NCBI GenBank assembly: GCA_020634115.1
Contig: JACKCH010000013.1
Location: forward strand, 186,001-250,000
DNA: 64,000 nucleotides
Reading direction: 5' to 3'
Source: Anaerolineaceae bacterium
GTDB lineage: Bacteria > Chloroflexota > Anaerolineae > Aggregatilineales > Phototrophicaceae
Positions 15,136-24,564 of the stretch are shown here, piece after piece. Made by a program: the position numbers and the translations under genes. A model generated the notes under the pieces. It saw only the letters and a list, made by a program, of their open reading frames with translations. It was not told the origin of the DNA and did not search any database. Each line of letters starts with the position of its first letter. Position 1 is the stretch's first letter.

Positions 15136-18100
15136 TTATCGTTGTCGTGCGCCCCGCACCCGCAGCGCCCCGCCAATCACAAACCCCGCCAGCCCGACCA
15201 GCAGCGCAACCTGCGCCAGGAGCGCCCACAGCGGCGTCTCGCCGGTAGACGGCAGCGCACCCACTGCGAAGGCGGTTACACAGCGCGGGTCGCCCTGGTT
15301 ATCGGCGTCCACACAGGCGGTATTCTCCACCTCGACACCTTGCAACACCGTCGTGAAAATACTGATGAGGACGGTTTCACCTGGCGCAAGTGTCGGAATC
15401 GTGACCGTCACAGTCTGCCCGTTGATGTTACTCGTCCCGCTGGTGGTCGTCACCCGGTCTACCCGCAGTTCATCCCGCAGTGTATCGGTAATCACTACAT
15501 TCTGCCCGGCAATCGTACCGGGATTCCGCACCGTAATCACCCATTCTAACTGTTCGCCGGTCACGCCCACCTGCCCCGGAGTCAGAAACCCGATTTTGCT
15601 GATGGCCGGGTCGAAAATGCCCAGGCCGCTCTCACCGGGGATCGGTGTGGCGTTCGGAGGCGAACCCACTACAAAATTCGCCACTGCCCGGTTGTTCGGG
15701 AGCAGCGGGTCGGCAGCCGCCGGTGGGAAGGCCGGGCTGATCTGCACGACATTGGGGATGGTCTGCCCGATTGTCCCCGGCAGAATGGTAGTTTCAACTG
15801 TCAGTGTCTGGCTGACTCCGTTCGCCAGCGCGAAGCCGTTGCCCACACCCGCACCGTCCTGACTCCATTCATTGGAGACCGCGTTGTAAACGCCGATGCT
15901 GGGTGTAATCACCGCCGCACCAATATCCAACCGAGCAGTATCCAGCACATCTTCCAGCGCCACGTCCGCCGCGTTTTTCGGCCCCAGGTTGGTCACGGTG
16001 ATGGTGTAGGTCACGGTGTCGCCGGGGTCATACAGGCCGTTGCCCGCCACGTCTACCGTCAGCGCAACCGTTTTGGTGACTTCCAGCTCGGAAATAGCAT
16101 CAATGATAGTAAGGGTGTGCTGGGTAATCGCGCCCAGTTCCACAGGGCCGGTGATGTTGGCGTCGTTCAGCGTGAGAATGATGGTTTCGTCGCCTTCAAT
16201 AAACGTATCAGGGATCACATTGAAATCTACCGTCAGCGTTGAAGTCCCGCCGGGGGCAGGCCATGTCCCGCCGGTAAAGACTACCGGCACAGCACTGACG
16301 AGAGTGTAATCATTACCGCTGGTGGAGGCTGTCCCGGTAAGCATGATGTTGACTTCGGCTGTACCATTGGCGATGTTCCCCGCTGTGTTGTCGAGCGTGA
16401 CATTCACGCTAATCGCGCCACCGGGGTCTTCCTCAATGGTCGAGGCGGCGCTGTCAAAACTCACGAGCGGCGGTATCACGTCGTTTTCGTAAGCGCCACT
16501 GTCGCAGGTCGCGTCACGGGTCACGCCGCGCTGGTCATTCAGCCCGCAATTACCGGTAGCGTCAATAGCGACACTCCCTGGCAGCAGCGCGTGAGTCTGG
16601 GTTGGCCCGCCGTTATCGGCCAGCGCCCCCAGGTTGAGCGCCGCGCTCACGATAAACCCGGCGGGGCAGTTTGTCCCGTCATCCACGAAGTTATTGCCGC
16701 CATCTGTGATGACAAAAACCGGGTTGCAGTTTGGCCCATTTGTGGCGGTGTTCATTAGAATACTGTTGGACACTGTTACCTGAGATTGGGCGCGGATACC
16801 GCCGCCATCACGAGAGGTATTGTTCGCCAGCGTGCTGTAGTTGATCGTGACCACGCCGCCGTTGCCGTGATGAATGGCTGCGCCCGAACCGGACAATGCT
16901 CCGGCATTGGTCTGCACCCGATTACCGGAAATCGTCGTATTCGTGATGTCAATGTTCCCGTGTTGGTTATCCACACCCGCGCCACCTTCGCCTACCGCGC
17001 CATTGGTGATGGTGGTGTTGTTGGCGATGGTAGAGTCGGTAATGGTAATCGTGCCAGTAAATGCGACGCTGTACAGCCCCGCCCCTTCACCGGCCTGGTT
17101 GTCGGAAATCGTCGTGGTGGTAATCGTGTGGGCATGGGGGTTCGCGGTGGGATTATCGAAGAAGATGCCGCCGCCGTTGCCGTTGGGTGTGGAGACGCTG
17201 TTGCCTGCGATAATGCTCCCGGAAATATTGAGTGGGGAAATGCCGTTTTTGTAGATGCCGCCGCCATCCCCTGGCGCGGTGTTGTTCTCAATGCGACTGT
17301 TGATGATGTTCGAGACAACTGCCCCGTTGCCGCTGCTCATGTAGATACCGCCGCCGTCATGAGTGGCCGTGTTGTTCGAGACTACCGAGTTGACCAGGAT
17401 TAAGGCGCTGTTTAGCCCGGACCCGGCGTAGATGCCGCCGCCGTCCCCAAAGGTTCCTAAAGCCTGATTATTGGTGATACGGCTGTCATGAATCTCCAGA
17501 TTGGCGTTATTGTCGCTCCAGATGCCACCGCCAGCGCCGAAAGCGTTGAAACTGCGGTTATTGGAAATATCGCTGTTGAAGATGAAAATGTCAGAGGCGT
17601 TGTAGTTGGAAATCGCGCCGCCGTGATAGGCCTGATTGTCAGTAAAGGTACTGTTGGTGATTTCCACCTGGCCGTTGAAGGTCGTGTTGTAAATCGCGCC
17701 GCCACCGCTGCCGAAGGGGGGTATATCCGTGACCTGATTCCCCGTAAACGACGAGTCATCCACGAATAATTCCGCTTCGTTATGGATTGTGCCGCCGGAA
17801 ATAACCGCCGTGTTCCCCGTAAACAGGCTGGTCAGGATGTCTACCGTCGCCGGGTTGCCAATCTGCCCGCCCGTATTGTAGATGGTCGCGCCATACGAGG
17901 CAGTGTTGCCGGTAAAGGTGGTGTCAATAATGCTGACCTCGCCGAAATTGTAAAGCGCCCCACCGCCAAAAGCCGTGTTATTCACAAAGCGACTGTCGTT
18001 ACGGACAGTCAGAAAACCGCCGTAATTCAGAATCGCCCCGCCGCATTGATCGGTTGCCAGGAAACAGTCCGTTCCGATGTCAATGTCCCCGTTGGACAGG

Positions 18101-18504
18101 GTGAGATCGTCCAGCGTCAGATCGCCGTTGCCGAAGAACCCGCCGGAGACATGAAACAGGCGGAACTGGGGGGCTGCCCCCGCGCGGGTGATGGTACGAC
18201 CATTCCCCAGGATGATGATCGGCGTGGTGATTTCCGGCAGGCCGTTTGGTCCGTGATTCACGTTATTGACTGCGGTGAGGGTGACGTTGGCCGTCAGGCT
18301 GATGACATCTACGCCCGCTGTCCCCGCCGGGCAGCCCCCGGCAGGCGCATCGGTGTTGGCGGCGGTGATGGCGTCAACGAGGGTACAGGCCCCCGCGACG
18401 GTGATGGTTGCGGCCTGGGTAGTTTGTGGGAAAAACAGGGTAAAAGCCAGCAAAAACGACAAAAAAAGGCCGAGCTTGATCGGTCTTACCATTTGTAGCA
18501 GCAT
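15136..18504 (-). CDS. Large secreted beta-helix protein with Calx-beta, DUF11 and LPSTG sorting signal
   Basis: This protein of about 1122 residues is secreted and probably surface-anchored. A signal peptide (LFLSFLLAFTLFFP then AATITV, cleavage near residue 32) leads into a right-handed parallel beta-helix of many N- and G-rich rungs (roughly 60-640), such as NNTASYG-, GGAIYN- and GGGIY-type repeats. A Calx-beta-like domain (about 680-790, ending FIEGDETIILTLND) follows, then two DUF11 repeats (about 800-890 and 985-1070). The C terminus is LPSTG, a hydrophobic segment and RVRGARQR, a sortase-type signal. The start is uncertain (18504, 18489 or GTG 18519), because the GGGGGAG ribosome site lies very close. 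It may be an adhesin or polysaccharide-binding protein. No sortase gene is in the window. Confidence 0.88.
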   Translation of the reverse strand: MLLQMVRPIKLGLFLSFLLAFTLFFPQTTQAATITVAGACTLVDAITAANTDAPAGGCPAGTAGVDVISLTANVTLTAVNNVNHGPNGLPEITTPIIILGNGRTITRAGAAPQFRLFHVSGGFFGNGDLTLDDLTLSNGDIDIGTDCFLATDQCGGAILNYGGFLTVRNDSRFVNNTAFGGGALYNFGEVSIIDTTFTGNTASYGATIYNTGGQIGNPATVDILTSLFTGNTAVISGGTIHNEAELFVDDSSFTGNQVTDIPPFGSGGGAIYNTTFNGQVEITNSTFTDNQAYHGGAISNYNASDIFIFNSDISNNRSFNAFGAGGGIWSDNNANLEIHDSRITNNQALGTFGDGGGIYAGSGLNSALILVNSVVSNNTATHDGGGIYMSSGNGAVVSNIINSRIENNTAPGDGGGIYKNGISPLNISGSIIAGNSVSTPNGNGGGIFFDNPTANPHAHTITTTTISDNQAGEGAGLYSVAFTGTITITDSTIANNTTITNGAVGEGGAGVDNQHGNIDITNTTISGNRVQTNAGALSGSGAAIHHGNGGVVTINYSTLANNTSRDGGGIRAQSQVTVSNSILMNTATNGPNCNPVFVITDGGNNFVDDGTNCPAGFIVSAALNLGALADNGGPTQTHALLPGSVAIDATGNCGLNDQRGVTRDATCDSGAYENDVIPPLVSFDSAASTIEEDPGGAISVNVTLDNTAGNIANGTAEVNIMLTGTASTSGNDYTLVSAVPVVFTGGTWPAPGGTSTLTVDFNVIPDTFIEGDETIILTLNDANITGPVELGAITQHTLTIIDAISELEVTKTVALTVDVAGNGLYDPGDTVTYTITVTNLGPKNAADVALEDVLDTARLDIGAAVITPSIGVYNAVSNEWSQDGAGVGNGFALANGVSQTLTVETTILPGTIGQTIPNVVQISPAFPPAAADPLLPNNRAVANFVVGSPPNATPIPGESGLGIFDPAISKIGFLTPGQVGVTGEQLEWVITVRNPGTIAGQNVVITDTLRDELRVDRVTTTSGTSNINGQTVTVTIPTLAPGETVLISIFTTVLQGVEVENTACVDADNQGDPRCVTAFAVGALPSTGETPLWALLAQVALLVGLAGFVIGGALRVRGARQR

Positions 18505-18537
18505 CTCTCCCCCTGACACTGGAACAATTTGTATGGA

Positions 18538-18543
18538 ATTATA
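18538..18543 (-). promoter_or_regulatory. Probable -10 box of the surface protein gene
   Basis: On the minus strand TATAAT lies about 35 bases upstream of the start codon. No clear -35 element is seen at 16-18 bases, so this is only a partial promoter. Confidence 0.4.
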
Positions 18544-18630
18544 ATTTTCGCATATGGTAACGGATATGAACTTCTAATGCAACTTAATGCAAAAAACTCG
18601 TAAAAGGGAGAGGGCATTCCGTAGGGGAGT

Positions 18631-18660
18631 CGTAGGGGGCATGGTCGTCCCATACCCCCC
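18631..18660 (+). repeat. Interspersed palindromic element, GTAGGGG type
   Basis: CGTAGGGGGCATGG, TCGT, CCCATACCCCC is a near-perfect inverted repeat with the same GTAGGGG head as the elements at 4106, 27603, 30921 and 63185. It sits between the 5' end of the surface protein gene and the 3' end of the acyl-CoA dehydrogenase gene. Confidence 0.55.
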
Positions 18661-18683
18661 AAACGATCAAGTGATGCTGTTTA

Positions 18684-19892
18684 TCAGCCTTCCGACTGCC
18701 AGAAATCGGGGTCATAGGCCGGGAGTTCACAGCGCAGCGGCCTGTCCTGGCGGAAGCCAAGTTCGTAATCAGCCTGCATCAACTGGTGAATCTCGCTCGT
18801 GCCTTCATAGATGACCGCGCCCTTACTGTTACGCAGGTAACGCTCCACCGGGTATTCATCGCTGAAGCCATACGCACCATGCACCTGTACGGCTTCCAGC
18901 GCGGCCTGAACGCTGTGGTCAGTGGCATACCACTTGGCGACGCTGGTTTCCCGCGTATTGCGGATGCCCTGGTTCTTCATCCACCCCGCCCGCACATTAA
19001 GCAGGAAGGCGGCATCGTACCACTGGCGCATGAAGGCGATCTTCTGCTTGACGAGTTGGTGCTGCGCGATGGGGACGCCGAACGTCTCCCGCTCATGGGC
19101 ATACTTCACACTGTCTTCCAGGCAAGCGCGGATCAGGCCGGTGGCGCCGCTGCCAACGGTGTAACGCCCGTTATCCAGACAGGACATGGCGATCTTGAAG
19201 CCCTCGCCTTCTTCGCCCAGGCGGTTGCCCACCGGGACTTCCACATTTTCACATTTCACCCACCCGGTAGACCCGGCCCGGACGCCGAGTTTGCCGTGAA
19301 TATCGCCCGTCGTGACACCTGGCATATCGCTAGTGATGATAAAAGCCGTAATCCCGCGCGACCCGGCGCTGGTATCGGTCTTGGCGAAAAACAGGAAGTG
19401 GTGCGCTTTGGTTGCCAGACTGATCCACATTTTTTCGCCGTTGAGGATGTATTTATCCCCATCACGGCGGGCGGTGGAAACCATGTTGGCGACATCGCTG
19501 CCGTAACCCGGTTCGGTCAGGGCGAACCCGGCATATTTCTCGCCTTTCGCCTGGGGGACAAGAAACTGCTGTTTCTGTTCTTCCGTTCCCCACTGCAAAA
19601 GCGCCATGCTGTTCAGCCCCATGTGAACCGACATCACAACCCGCAGCGTGGTATCGGCGCGTTCCAGTTCTTCGCACACTAGCCCCAGCGTGACATAATC
19701 GAATCCCTGGCCGCCGTAGCGCACCGGAATGCAGATGCCCAGAATGCCCAGTTCCGCCATGCGTGGCAGGGTTTCGGGGTTCATTTCCTGTTTGCGATCC
19801 CATTCGCCAATGGTGGGGATCACTTCTTTTTGCGTAAAGTCCCGTACCATCTTGCGGGCTTCGCGTTGTTCTTCGTTCAGTGCAAAATCCAT
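18684..19892 (-). CDS. Acyl-CoA dehydrogenase
   Basis: This 402-residue flavoprotein oxidises acyl-CoA thioesters at the alpha-beta position in fatty or branched-chain acid degradation. The FAD-binding segments FALTEPGYGSDVA and MWISLATKA, the conserved R-E-T-F-G segment in YAHERETFG, and YEGTSEIHQL with the catalytic-type Glu near 363 are visible. Chain-length specificity cannot be told; the sequence resembles short-chain and glutaryl-CoA-like members. ATG at 19892 is chosen because GAGG lies 6 bases upstream, inside the alternative upstream ATG codon context. No electron-transfer flavoprotein or thiolase genes are adjacent. Confidence 0.92.
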   Translation of the reverse strand: MDFALNEEQREARKMVRDFTQKEVIPTIGEWDRKQEMNPETLPRMAELGILGICIPVRYGGQGFDYVTLGLVCEELERADTTLRVVMSVHMGLNSMALLQWGTEEQKQQFLVPQAKGEKYAGFALTEPGYGSDVANMVSTARRDGDKYILNGEKMWISLATKAHHFLFFAKTDTSAGSRGITAFIITSDMPGVTTGDIHGKLGVRAGSTGWVKCENVEVPVGNRLGEEGEGFKIAMSCLDNGRYTVGSGATGLIRACLEDSVKYAHERETFGVPIAQHQLVKQKIAFMRQWYDAAFLLNVRAGWMKNQGIRNTRETSVAKWYATDHSVQAALEAVQVHGAYGFSDEYPVERYLRNSKGAVIYEGTSEIHQLMQADYELGFRQDRPLRCELPAYDPDFWQSEG

Positions 19893-19949
19893 GTTGAACC
19901 TCATTTGTTTATGAAAAGCGCCCGAAAAACGCGCTTTATTTTAGGGCAA

Positions 19950-19955
19950 ATTATA
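19950..19955 (-). promoter_or_regulatory. Probable -10 box of the acyl-CoA dehydrogenase gene
   Basis: TATAAT on the minus strand lies 58 bases upstream of the start codon. A short inverted repeat (AAAGCGC/GCGCTTT, about 19914-19937) lies between it and the gene, in the leader. Confidence 0.4.
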
Positions 19956-20008
19956 CCATCCAGGACAGACCGAAACGAGTACCATCGTGGGTTATACGGA
20001 CATGCTGT

Positions 20009-20039
20009 TTGTCATATCCGGGGGCAGCGGTGGTACAAT
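20009..20039 (+). promoter_or_regulatory. Possible promoter of the aldolase-like gene
   Basis: TTGTCA (20009-20014) and TACAAT (20034-20039) are 19 bases apart, slightly wide. A start near 20046 would give a leader of about 34 bases before the ATG at 20080. Confidence 0.4.
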
Positions 20040-20079
20040 CAGCAGCAGGAATAAATGGTTGAGCCAGGAGCGTTTTCGC

Positions 20080-21126
20080 ATGATGACTGTTCACGATCTG
20101 GAAACCCCCAGCGTACTGATTGACCTTGATCGTATGGAGCGCAATATCGCCCGGATGCAGACCTATTGCAACGAGCATGGCCTGGGCTTTCGCCCCCACA
20201 TCAAGACGCACAAAATCCCGGATATTGCCCGCGCCCAACTCGACGCCGGGGCGGTGGGGATCGCCTGCCAGAAGGTGAGCGAGGCCGAAGTATTCGCCCG
20301 TGCCGGATTCAACAACATCCAGATTCCCTACAACATCGTTGGCCCCCGGAAAACCACGCGACTGGCTGACCTGGCGCTTTACACCAAAGTGACGGTTTCT
20401 GCCGACCATCCGGTGACGATTCGCGGCCTGGGTGAGGCGGCACGAGCGACGGACATCAATATCAGTGTTTTAGTCGAACTGATGACGGAAATCGAACGCA
20501 CGGGCGCGCCAGTGGAGGAAGTGGTTGGGCTGGCACAGCAGATTGACCGGGATGAGTACCTGCACTTTGCCGGGCTGCTGGTGTATCCCACCAATCCGAG
20601 TATCCGCCCGGTGTTGCAGGAGGCGCTGGCCCAGTTGAACGCGGCTGGACTCGGGGTGGACGTGGTGAGCGGCGGCGGTACCGGGGCGGCCTACCATGCC
20701 CATGAAGTCCCGGAAGTCACCGAGATGCGGGTGGGAACGTATCTCTTTAACGACTGGCGTACTGCCCGGCGGGGGTGGGCGTCGCTGGATGACTGTGCCA
20801 TGACGATTATGGCGACGGTGGTCAGCCGCCCGACCAATGATCGCGCCATCCTGGACAGCGGCAGTAAAACACTGTCGAATGACCGTGAGGACGGGCTGCA
20901 CGGCTATATTGTCGAGTACCCGGAAGCGCGGATTTACCAGTTGAGCGAAGAACATGGACATGTGGATTTCAGCCATTGTGAGAACCGCCCGGTTATCGGG
21001 GAGTGTGTCCATGTGATCCCGGTGCATACCTGTGTCGTGACCAACCTGCACAACGAAATTTACGGCGTGCGTGGTGACGAAGTTGAGGTGGTCTGGCCGG
21101 TGGCGGCACGCGGGCTGGTGTGGTGA
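20080..21126 (+). CDS. D-threonine aldolase / D-serine dehydratase-like PLP enzyme
   Basis: This 348-residue enzyme of the fold III (alanine-racemase-like) PLP class probably cleaves D-threonine or a related D-3-hydroxy amino acid, or dehydrates D-serine. The PLP lysine is in RPHIKTHK (Lys42). The barrel continues with GVDVVSGGGTG for phosphate binding. The C-terminal beta domain carries HGHVDF, FSHCENRP and the VIPVHTCVVTNLHNE segment, whose His and Cys bind metal in this family. The start at 20080 has CCAGGAG 9 bases upstream; a second ATG follows immediately. A 17-codon remnant of the 3' end of this gene is found again at 24610-24660. Confidence 0.85.
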   Translation: MMTVHDLETPSVLIDLDRMERNIARMQTYCNEHGLGFRPHIKTHKIPDIARAQLDAGAVGIACQKVSEAEVFARAGFNNIQIPYNIVGPRKTTRLADLALYTKVTVSADHPVTIRGLGEAARATDINISVLVELMTEIERTGAPVEEVVGLAQQIDRDEYLHFAGLLVYPTNPSIRPVLQEALAQLNAAGLGVDVVSGGGTGAAYHAHEVPEVTEMRVGTYLFNDWRTARRGWASLDDCAMTIMATVVSRPTNDRAILDSGSKTLSNDREDGLHGYIVEYPEARIYQLSEEHGHVDFSHCENRPVIGECVHVIPVHTCVVTNLHNEIYGVRGDEVEVVWPVAARGLVW

Positions 21127-21139
21127 GGGGGAGAAGCCC

Positions 21140-21907
21140 ATGAAAAAACTGCGCTGGAGTATGCTTTTGCTATCTATCATCATGATTCTGGTCAGCGTGG
21201 TTTTGCTGCTCAATTTCACCGCACCTAATCCGACTGGCCGCCGCTATTCCAGTCAGACTCCGCTGACAAGCGGACAAGCTAATGCAGGTGCCATTGGGCT
21301 AGATGCCGAACGTATCCTCGCGGTTGATCTGGGGCTGCCTCGTAATGACCAGTCTGACCAACACCAGTGCTTTTGTTCATCTGGTGCAGTCGATCCGCCG
21401 CTATCGGAATGCCGGGTCTGTATGAGCTATGCTCCGTTATCCACCAGCGCCTATCGCCGCCCGGATTTTGTGGGGTCAAACTTCATCGTTGAATCCAAGA
21501 ATGCGCAAAACCTCCTTTATACTTACCGCAGTTTCGAGCAAATTACCGATTACGCGATCAGCGCACGGGAATTAGGGTGGCCGTTGTGGGTGTATACGCG
21601 GGTCAATACCACTATTGACCCTGGATATTATGATCTGGTCGCGTCTACTGGCGGGGCTATCGTCCCCTATTTTACGGTGCCGGGGTATGCAGACCCGGTG
21701 GATGCTGCCGCCACCAAAGGACTGCTGCTAGGTGGGTTACTGCTGGTCGTAAGCGGGGGTTGGTCGCTGCTGGCGGGGCGTAGCCGGGTTGTCCGGCCCA
21801 AACCTGAACGCCAACCGAATGATCCCCTGAGCAACCTGGAAGAGCATGTACGCCGATCAAAAGACCGGGCGCGGAGGGAGATTGATACTGAAGATTCGCG
21901 CCCCTGA
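21140..21907 (+). CDS. Membrane protein with PD-(D/E)xK nuclease-like signature and Cys cluster
   Basis: This 255-residue protein has two membrane segments (about 8-25 and 193-213) and a domain between them. The N terminus is MKKLR, so the domain is predicted to lie outside the membrane and the basic C-terminal tail inside. It contains four cysteines, CFC (77, 79) and CRVC (91, 94), then RPDF (Asp109) and IVESK (Glu118, Lys120). Next come a YRSFEQITDYAISA helix and GWPLWVYTR, an order that resembles PD-(D/E)xK restriction-fold toxins. This assignment is by motif only. It lies 13 bases after the aldolase-like gene with its own strong GGGGGAG site, just upstream of the TIR genes. No family is securely recognised. 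Confidence 0.65.
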   Translation: MKKLRWSMLLLSIIMILVSVVLLLNFTAPNPTGRRYSSQTPLTSGQANAGAIGLDAERILAVDLGLPRNDQSDQHQCFCSSGAVDPPLSECRVCMSYAPLSTSAYRRPDFVGSNFIVESKNAQNLLYTYRSFEQITDYAISARELGWPLWVYTRVNTTIDPGYYDLVASTGGAIVPYFTVPGYADPVDAAATKGLLLGGLLLVVSGGWSLLAGRSRVVRPKPERQPNDPLSNLEEHVRRSKDRARREIDTEDSRP

Positions 21908-21936
21908 CACGACCATTGTATTCCGTCAATGAGTAT

Positions 21937-22038
21937 GATTGGTGTCAAGTTGCGGCGGCAGTTTGTACCCGACCACCGCAAATTCAGGATATCATGCGAC
22001 AGCTTGAGGCCGTATTGCCTACCCCTACACCGGGGTGT
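21937..22038 (+). pseudogene. Fossil of a third TIR-TPR gene tail
   Basis: In one frame this stretch reads YDWCQ-like residues and then IQDIMRQLEAVLPTPTPG. The intact TIR-TPR gene ends ADWQQ... IKDIMIQIEAMLSGLTPTPGQ and its paralogue ends IEAMLSALTPTPGQ, so this looks like a decayed 3' end of a third copy. It has no N-terminal part. The remaining bases up to 22125 carry the conserved upstream block shared with the second TIR gene (TTTTCCGCTATTGCTTGGCG). Confidence 0.6.
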
Positions 22039-22125
22039 AACAGAGAATCCGGAATTTTCCGCTATTGCTTGGCGGGATAACACAATTTGCTATCATTGTC
22101 ACATCCTATCGCGTAGGAGAATGCT

Positions 22126-24558
22126 ATGTCGGACGTATTCATCTCGTATTCGCGCAGCAATGTAGACTTCGCCGAACAACTTTTTGATGCGCTCAAGAGT
22201 CGCGGGATGAGTGCCTGGGTGGACTGGCAGAATATCCCCCGTTCTGCCGGGTGGTGGGATGAAATCGAGCGTGGGATTGACGCTGCCACAACCTTCATTT
22301 TCCTCCTCAGCAACGACTCGCTTGGTTCCGCTGTGTGTACGTTGGAACTGGCTCACGCTCACGCAAATGGCAAGCGGATTATCCCGGTTATCATCCAGTC
22401 GCCAGATTTTGACGCGCCGATCCCGGTGCGCCCGCAGGATGCGCTCTTCCAGCAAATGCTTGGCGGGCGTGATTTGTTCGCCCTGGCACGGGAACTGCGC
22501 ACCCTACTGCGAGAGCGTAATTGGGTGCAGTTCATTGATAAAGACGGTGCGCCGCGCCTCTTTGATGATGCGCTGGTTGAACTACTCGATACACTCAATA
22601 CAGACCTGGAACACAGCTACCGCCATGCCCGGCTTCTGGTGAGGGCGCGAGAGTGGGAGAACGGAAAGCGCGACGACGATCTACTGCTCATCGGCGACGA
22701 AATCACACAGGCCGAAGTGTGGCTGGTAGAAGCCGAGGCGCGGGGCAAAGAGCCGACGCCTACCGATCTGCACCGTCAGTACATCACGACCAGTCGGAGA
22801 GTTGAGGATGCCCGCCTGCGCCGCCTGCGCAACATCCGCCGGGCGAGCGTCTTGGCATCGCTGGTCGCTGTAGTTGCGATCGTTTTCGCGTTAGTTTTCT
22901 CGCTTATCGGTGTACAGGCGACTAACAGTGCAAATGTTGCTCACACCGATGTTGCCCAGGCCAATGATCAACTCACCGCTGTGCCGCCTACTCTGACCCT
23001 CGTAAACCAGCAAGTTTTGGATGCCCAATTTCAGGCCGACGCCGCCCAAGAACGGGAAGCCACCGCCACCCGTCAGATAGCGACATCTGTTGCCGTGCAG
23101 GGTACTGAACAGGCACGTGCTAATGCGGCCGGTACACAAGTCAGTGAATTACAGGCTACCGCTACTCAGATTCCACCAATACTTACGCAGGCCGCCATTC
23201 TTCGCCAGGAGGCACAAAATGACCGATTTATTGCCAGCGAATTTGCTGCTGCTATCTTGAACAAGGCTAACACCCCAAACCAGCTTATTGAGCGCATGGA
23301 TCGGTTGGTAGAGCAATTTCCAGACTATGCTTCCGCCTATCATGTGAGAGGTTTGGCTTATCACAACTTGGGCGATTATCGCCGCGCCGTCCTGGACTAC
23401 ACACTGGCGCTTATATATGATCCATTTTCTGACAGTATTTATGTTAATCGCGGGCTGGCTTATAGAGCGCTGAATGAGTATGAGAAAGCAGTTGCAGATT
23501 ATAACCGAGCTATTGAAATAAACCCGGAATCTGTCCACGCGTACAATGATCTTGGAGCAGTTTACAATTGGATAGGTGAATATGAAAAAGCGCTAGCAGC
23601 CTATGACCAAGCTATAAGTCTGGATTCAAGTGATGCCGCAACGTACAATAATCGTGGCCTCACTTACTCAAATATAGAAAAGCTGGAAGAAGCAGTCAGC
23701 GATTTTAGTCACGCCATTGAACTTGATCCAGACTTTGATTCTGCCTATCATAATCGTGGTATTGCCTATAGTAAGTTGGGAAATTCTGAGCAAGCCATCA
23801 GTGATTACAACCACGCTGTTGCACTCAACCCATCTGACGCTGCTGTCTACTATAATCGTGGTTTGGAGTATGATAACCAGAACAGATATGACCTCGCTCT
23901 AGCCGATTATGACCAGGCTATCGCGCTCGATCCAACACTTGTTCTAGCTTACCAGCATCGCGGCCAGCTAAACGCTTATTTGGGAGAATATGACCGGGCA
24001 ATAGAAGATTTTGACCAGGTACTTGTCCTGGATCCAACGGTCATTGAAGGACTTTTGCAGCGCGGTTTGGTATATGGCAGTTTGCATGAATTTGAGCGGG
24101 CGATAAAGGATTTTGATCAGGTACTTATCCTTGCCCCATTGGATTTCAAAGCCCTTACGTATCGCGGTTTGGCGTATGGTAGTTTGAATAGACATGAGCG
24201 GGCGATAGAGGATTTTGATCAGGCGATTGAACTTGCCCCAGACTATGCTTTTGCCTACTACAATCGCGGATTATCCTATGCCTATCTTGGTGATTATGTA
24301 CATGCCATCAGCGACTTTGATCATGCTATTGATGTTGACTCTGGGTATATCTTGGCTTATTACAATCGAGGAGTGTCCTATTTTCTGTTGGGTAATGGTC
24401 AGTCTGATTCTGTTATCCAAGTACAATATTATCAACAGGCACTGGCTGATTGGCAGCAGGCTGAAACCCTAGGACATGTTTTGCCAGTGAATATCAAAGA
24501 CATCATGATTCAGATTGAAGCTATGCTGTCTGGCCTTACCCCTACGCCGGGTCAATGA
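22126..24558 (+). CDS. TIR domain, transmembrane and TPR-repeat protein (copy 1)
   Basis: This 810-residue protein has a TIR domain (1-130) with the FISYSRSNVDFA start, the GWWDEIERGID BB-loop and helix region, and SNDSLGSAVCTLEL with Glu74 at the usual NADase position. A linker to about 240, a transmembrane segment (241-267), a coiled-coil-like A, T and Q-rich stretch (about 270-385) and about 12 TPR repeats (390-785) follow, ending TPTPGQ. TIR domains in bacteria hydrolyse NAD or sense signals in anti-phage systems; here that role is inferred. The TPR-coding half is visibly AT-richer than the TIR half. TGCTATCAT upstream may be an extended -10. GGAG precedes the ATG. Confidence 0.9.
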   Translation: MSDVFISYSRSNVDFAEQLFDALKSRGMSAWVDWQNIPRSAGWWDEIERGIDAATTFIFLLSNDSLGSAVCTLELAHAHANGKRIIPVIIQSPDFDAPIPVRPQDALFQQMLGGRDLFALARELRTLLRERNWVQFIDKDGAPRLFDDALVELLDTLNTDLEHSYRHARLLVRAREWENGKRDDDLLLIGDEITQAEVWLVEAEARGKEPTPTDLHRQYITTSRRVEDARLRRLRNIRRASVLASLVAVVAIVFALVFSLIGVQATNSANVAHTDVAQANDQLTAVPPTLTLVNQQVLDAQFQADAAQEREATATRQIATSVAVQGTEQARANAAGTQVSELQATATQIPPILTQAAILRQEAQNDRFIASEFAAAILNKANTPNQLIERMDRLVEQFPDYASAYHVRGLAYHNLGDYRRAVLDYTLALIYDPFSDSIYVNRGLAYRALNEYEKAVADYNRAIEINPESVHAYNDLGAVYNWIGEYEKALAAYDQAISLDSSDAATYNNRGLTYSNIEKLEEAVSDFSHAIELDPDFDSAYHNRGIAYSKLGNSEQAISDYNHAVALNPSDAAVYYNRGLEYDNQNRYDLALADYDQAIALDPTLVLAYQHRGQLNAYLGEYDRAIEDFDQVLVLDPTVIEGLLQRGLVYGSLHEFERAIKDFDQVLILAPLDFKALTYRGLAYGSLNRHERAIEDFDQAIELAPDYAFAYYNRGLSYAYLGDYVHAISDFDHAIDVDSGYILAYYNRGVSYFLLGNGQSDSVIQVQYYQQALADWQQAETLGHVLPVNIKDIMIQIEAMLSGLTPTPGQ

Positions 24559-24564
24559 GGTGCT

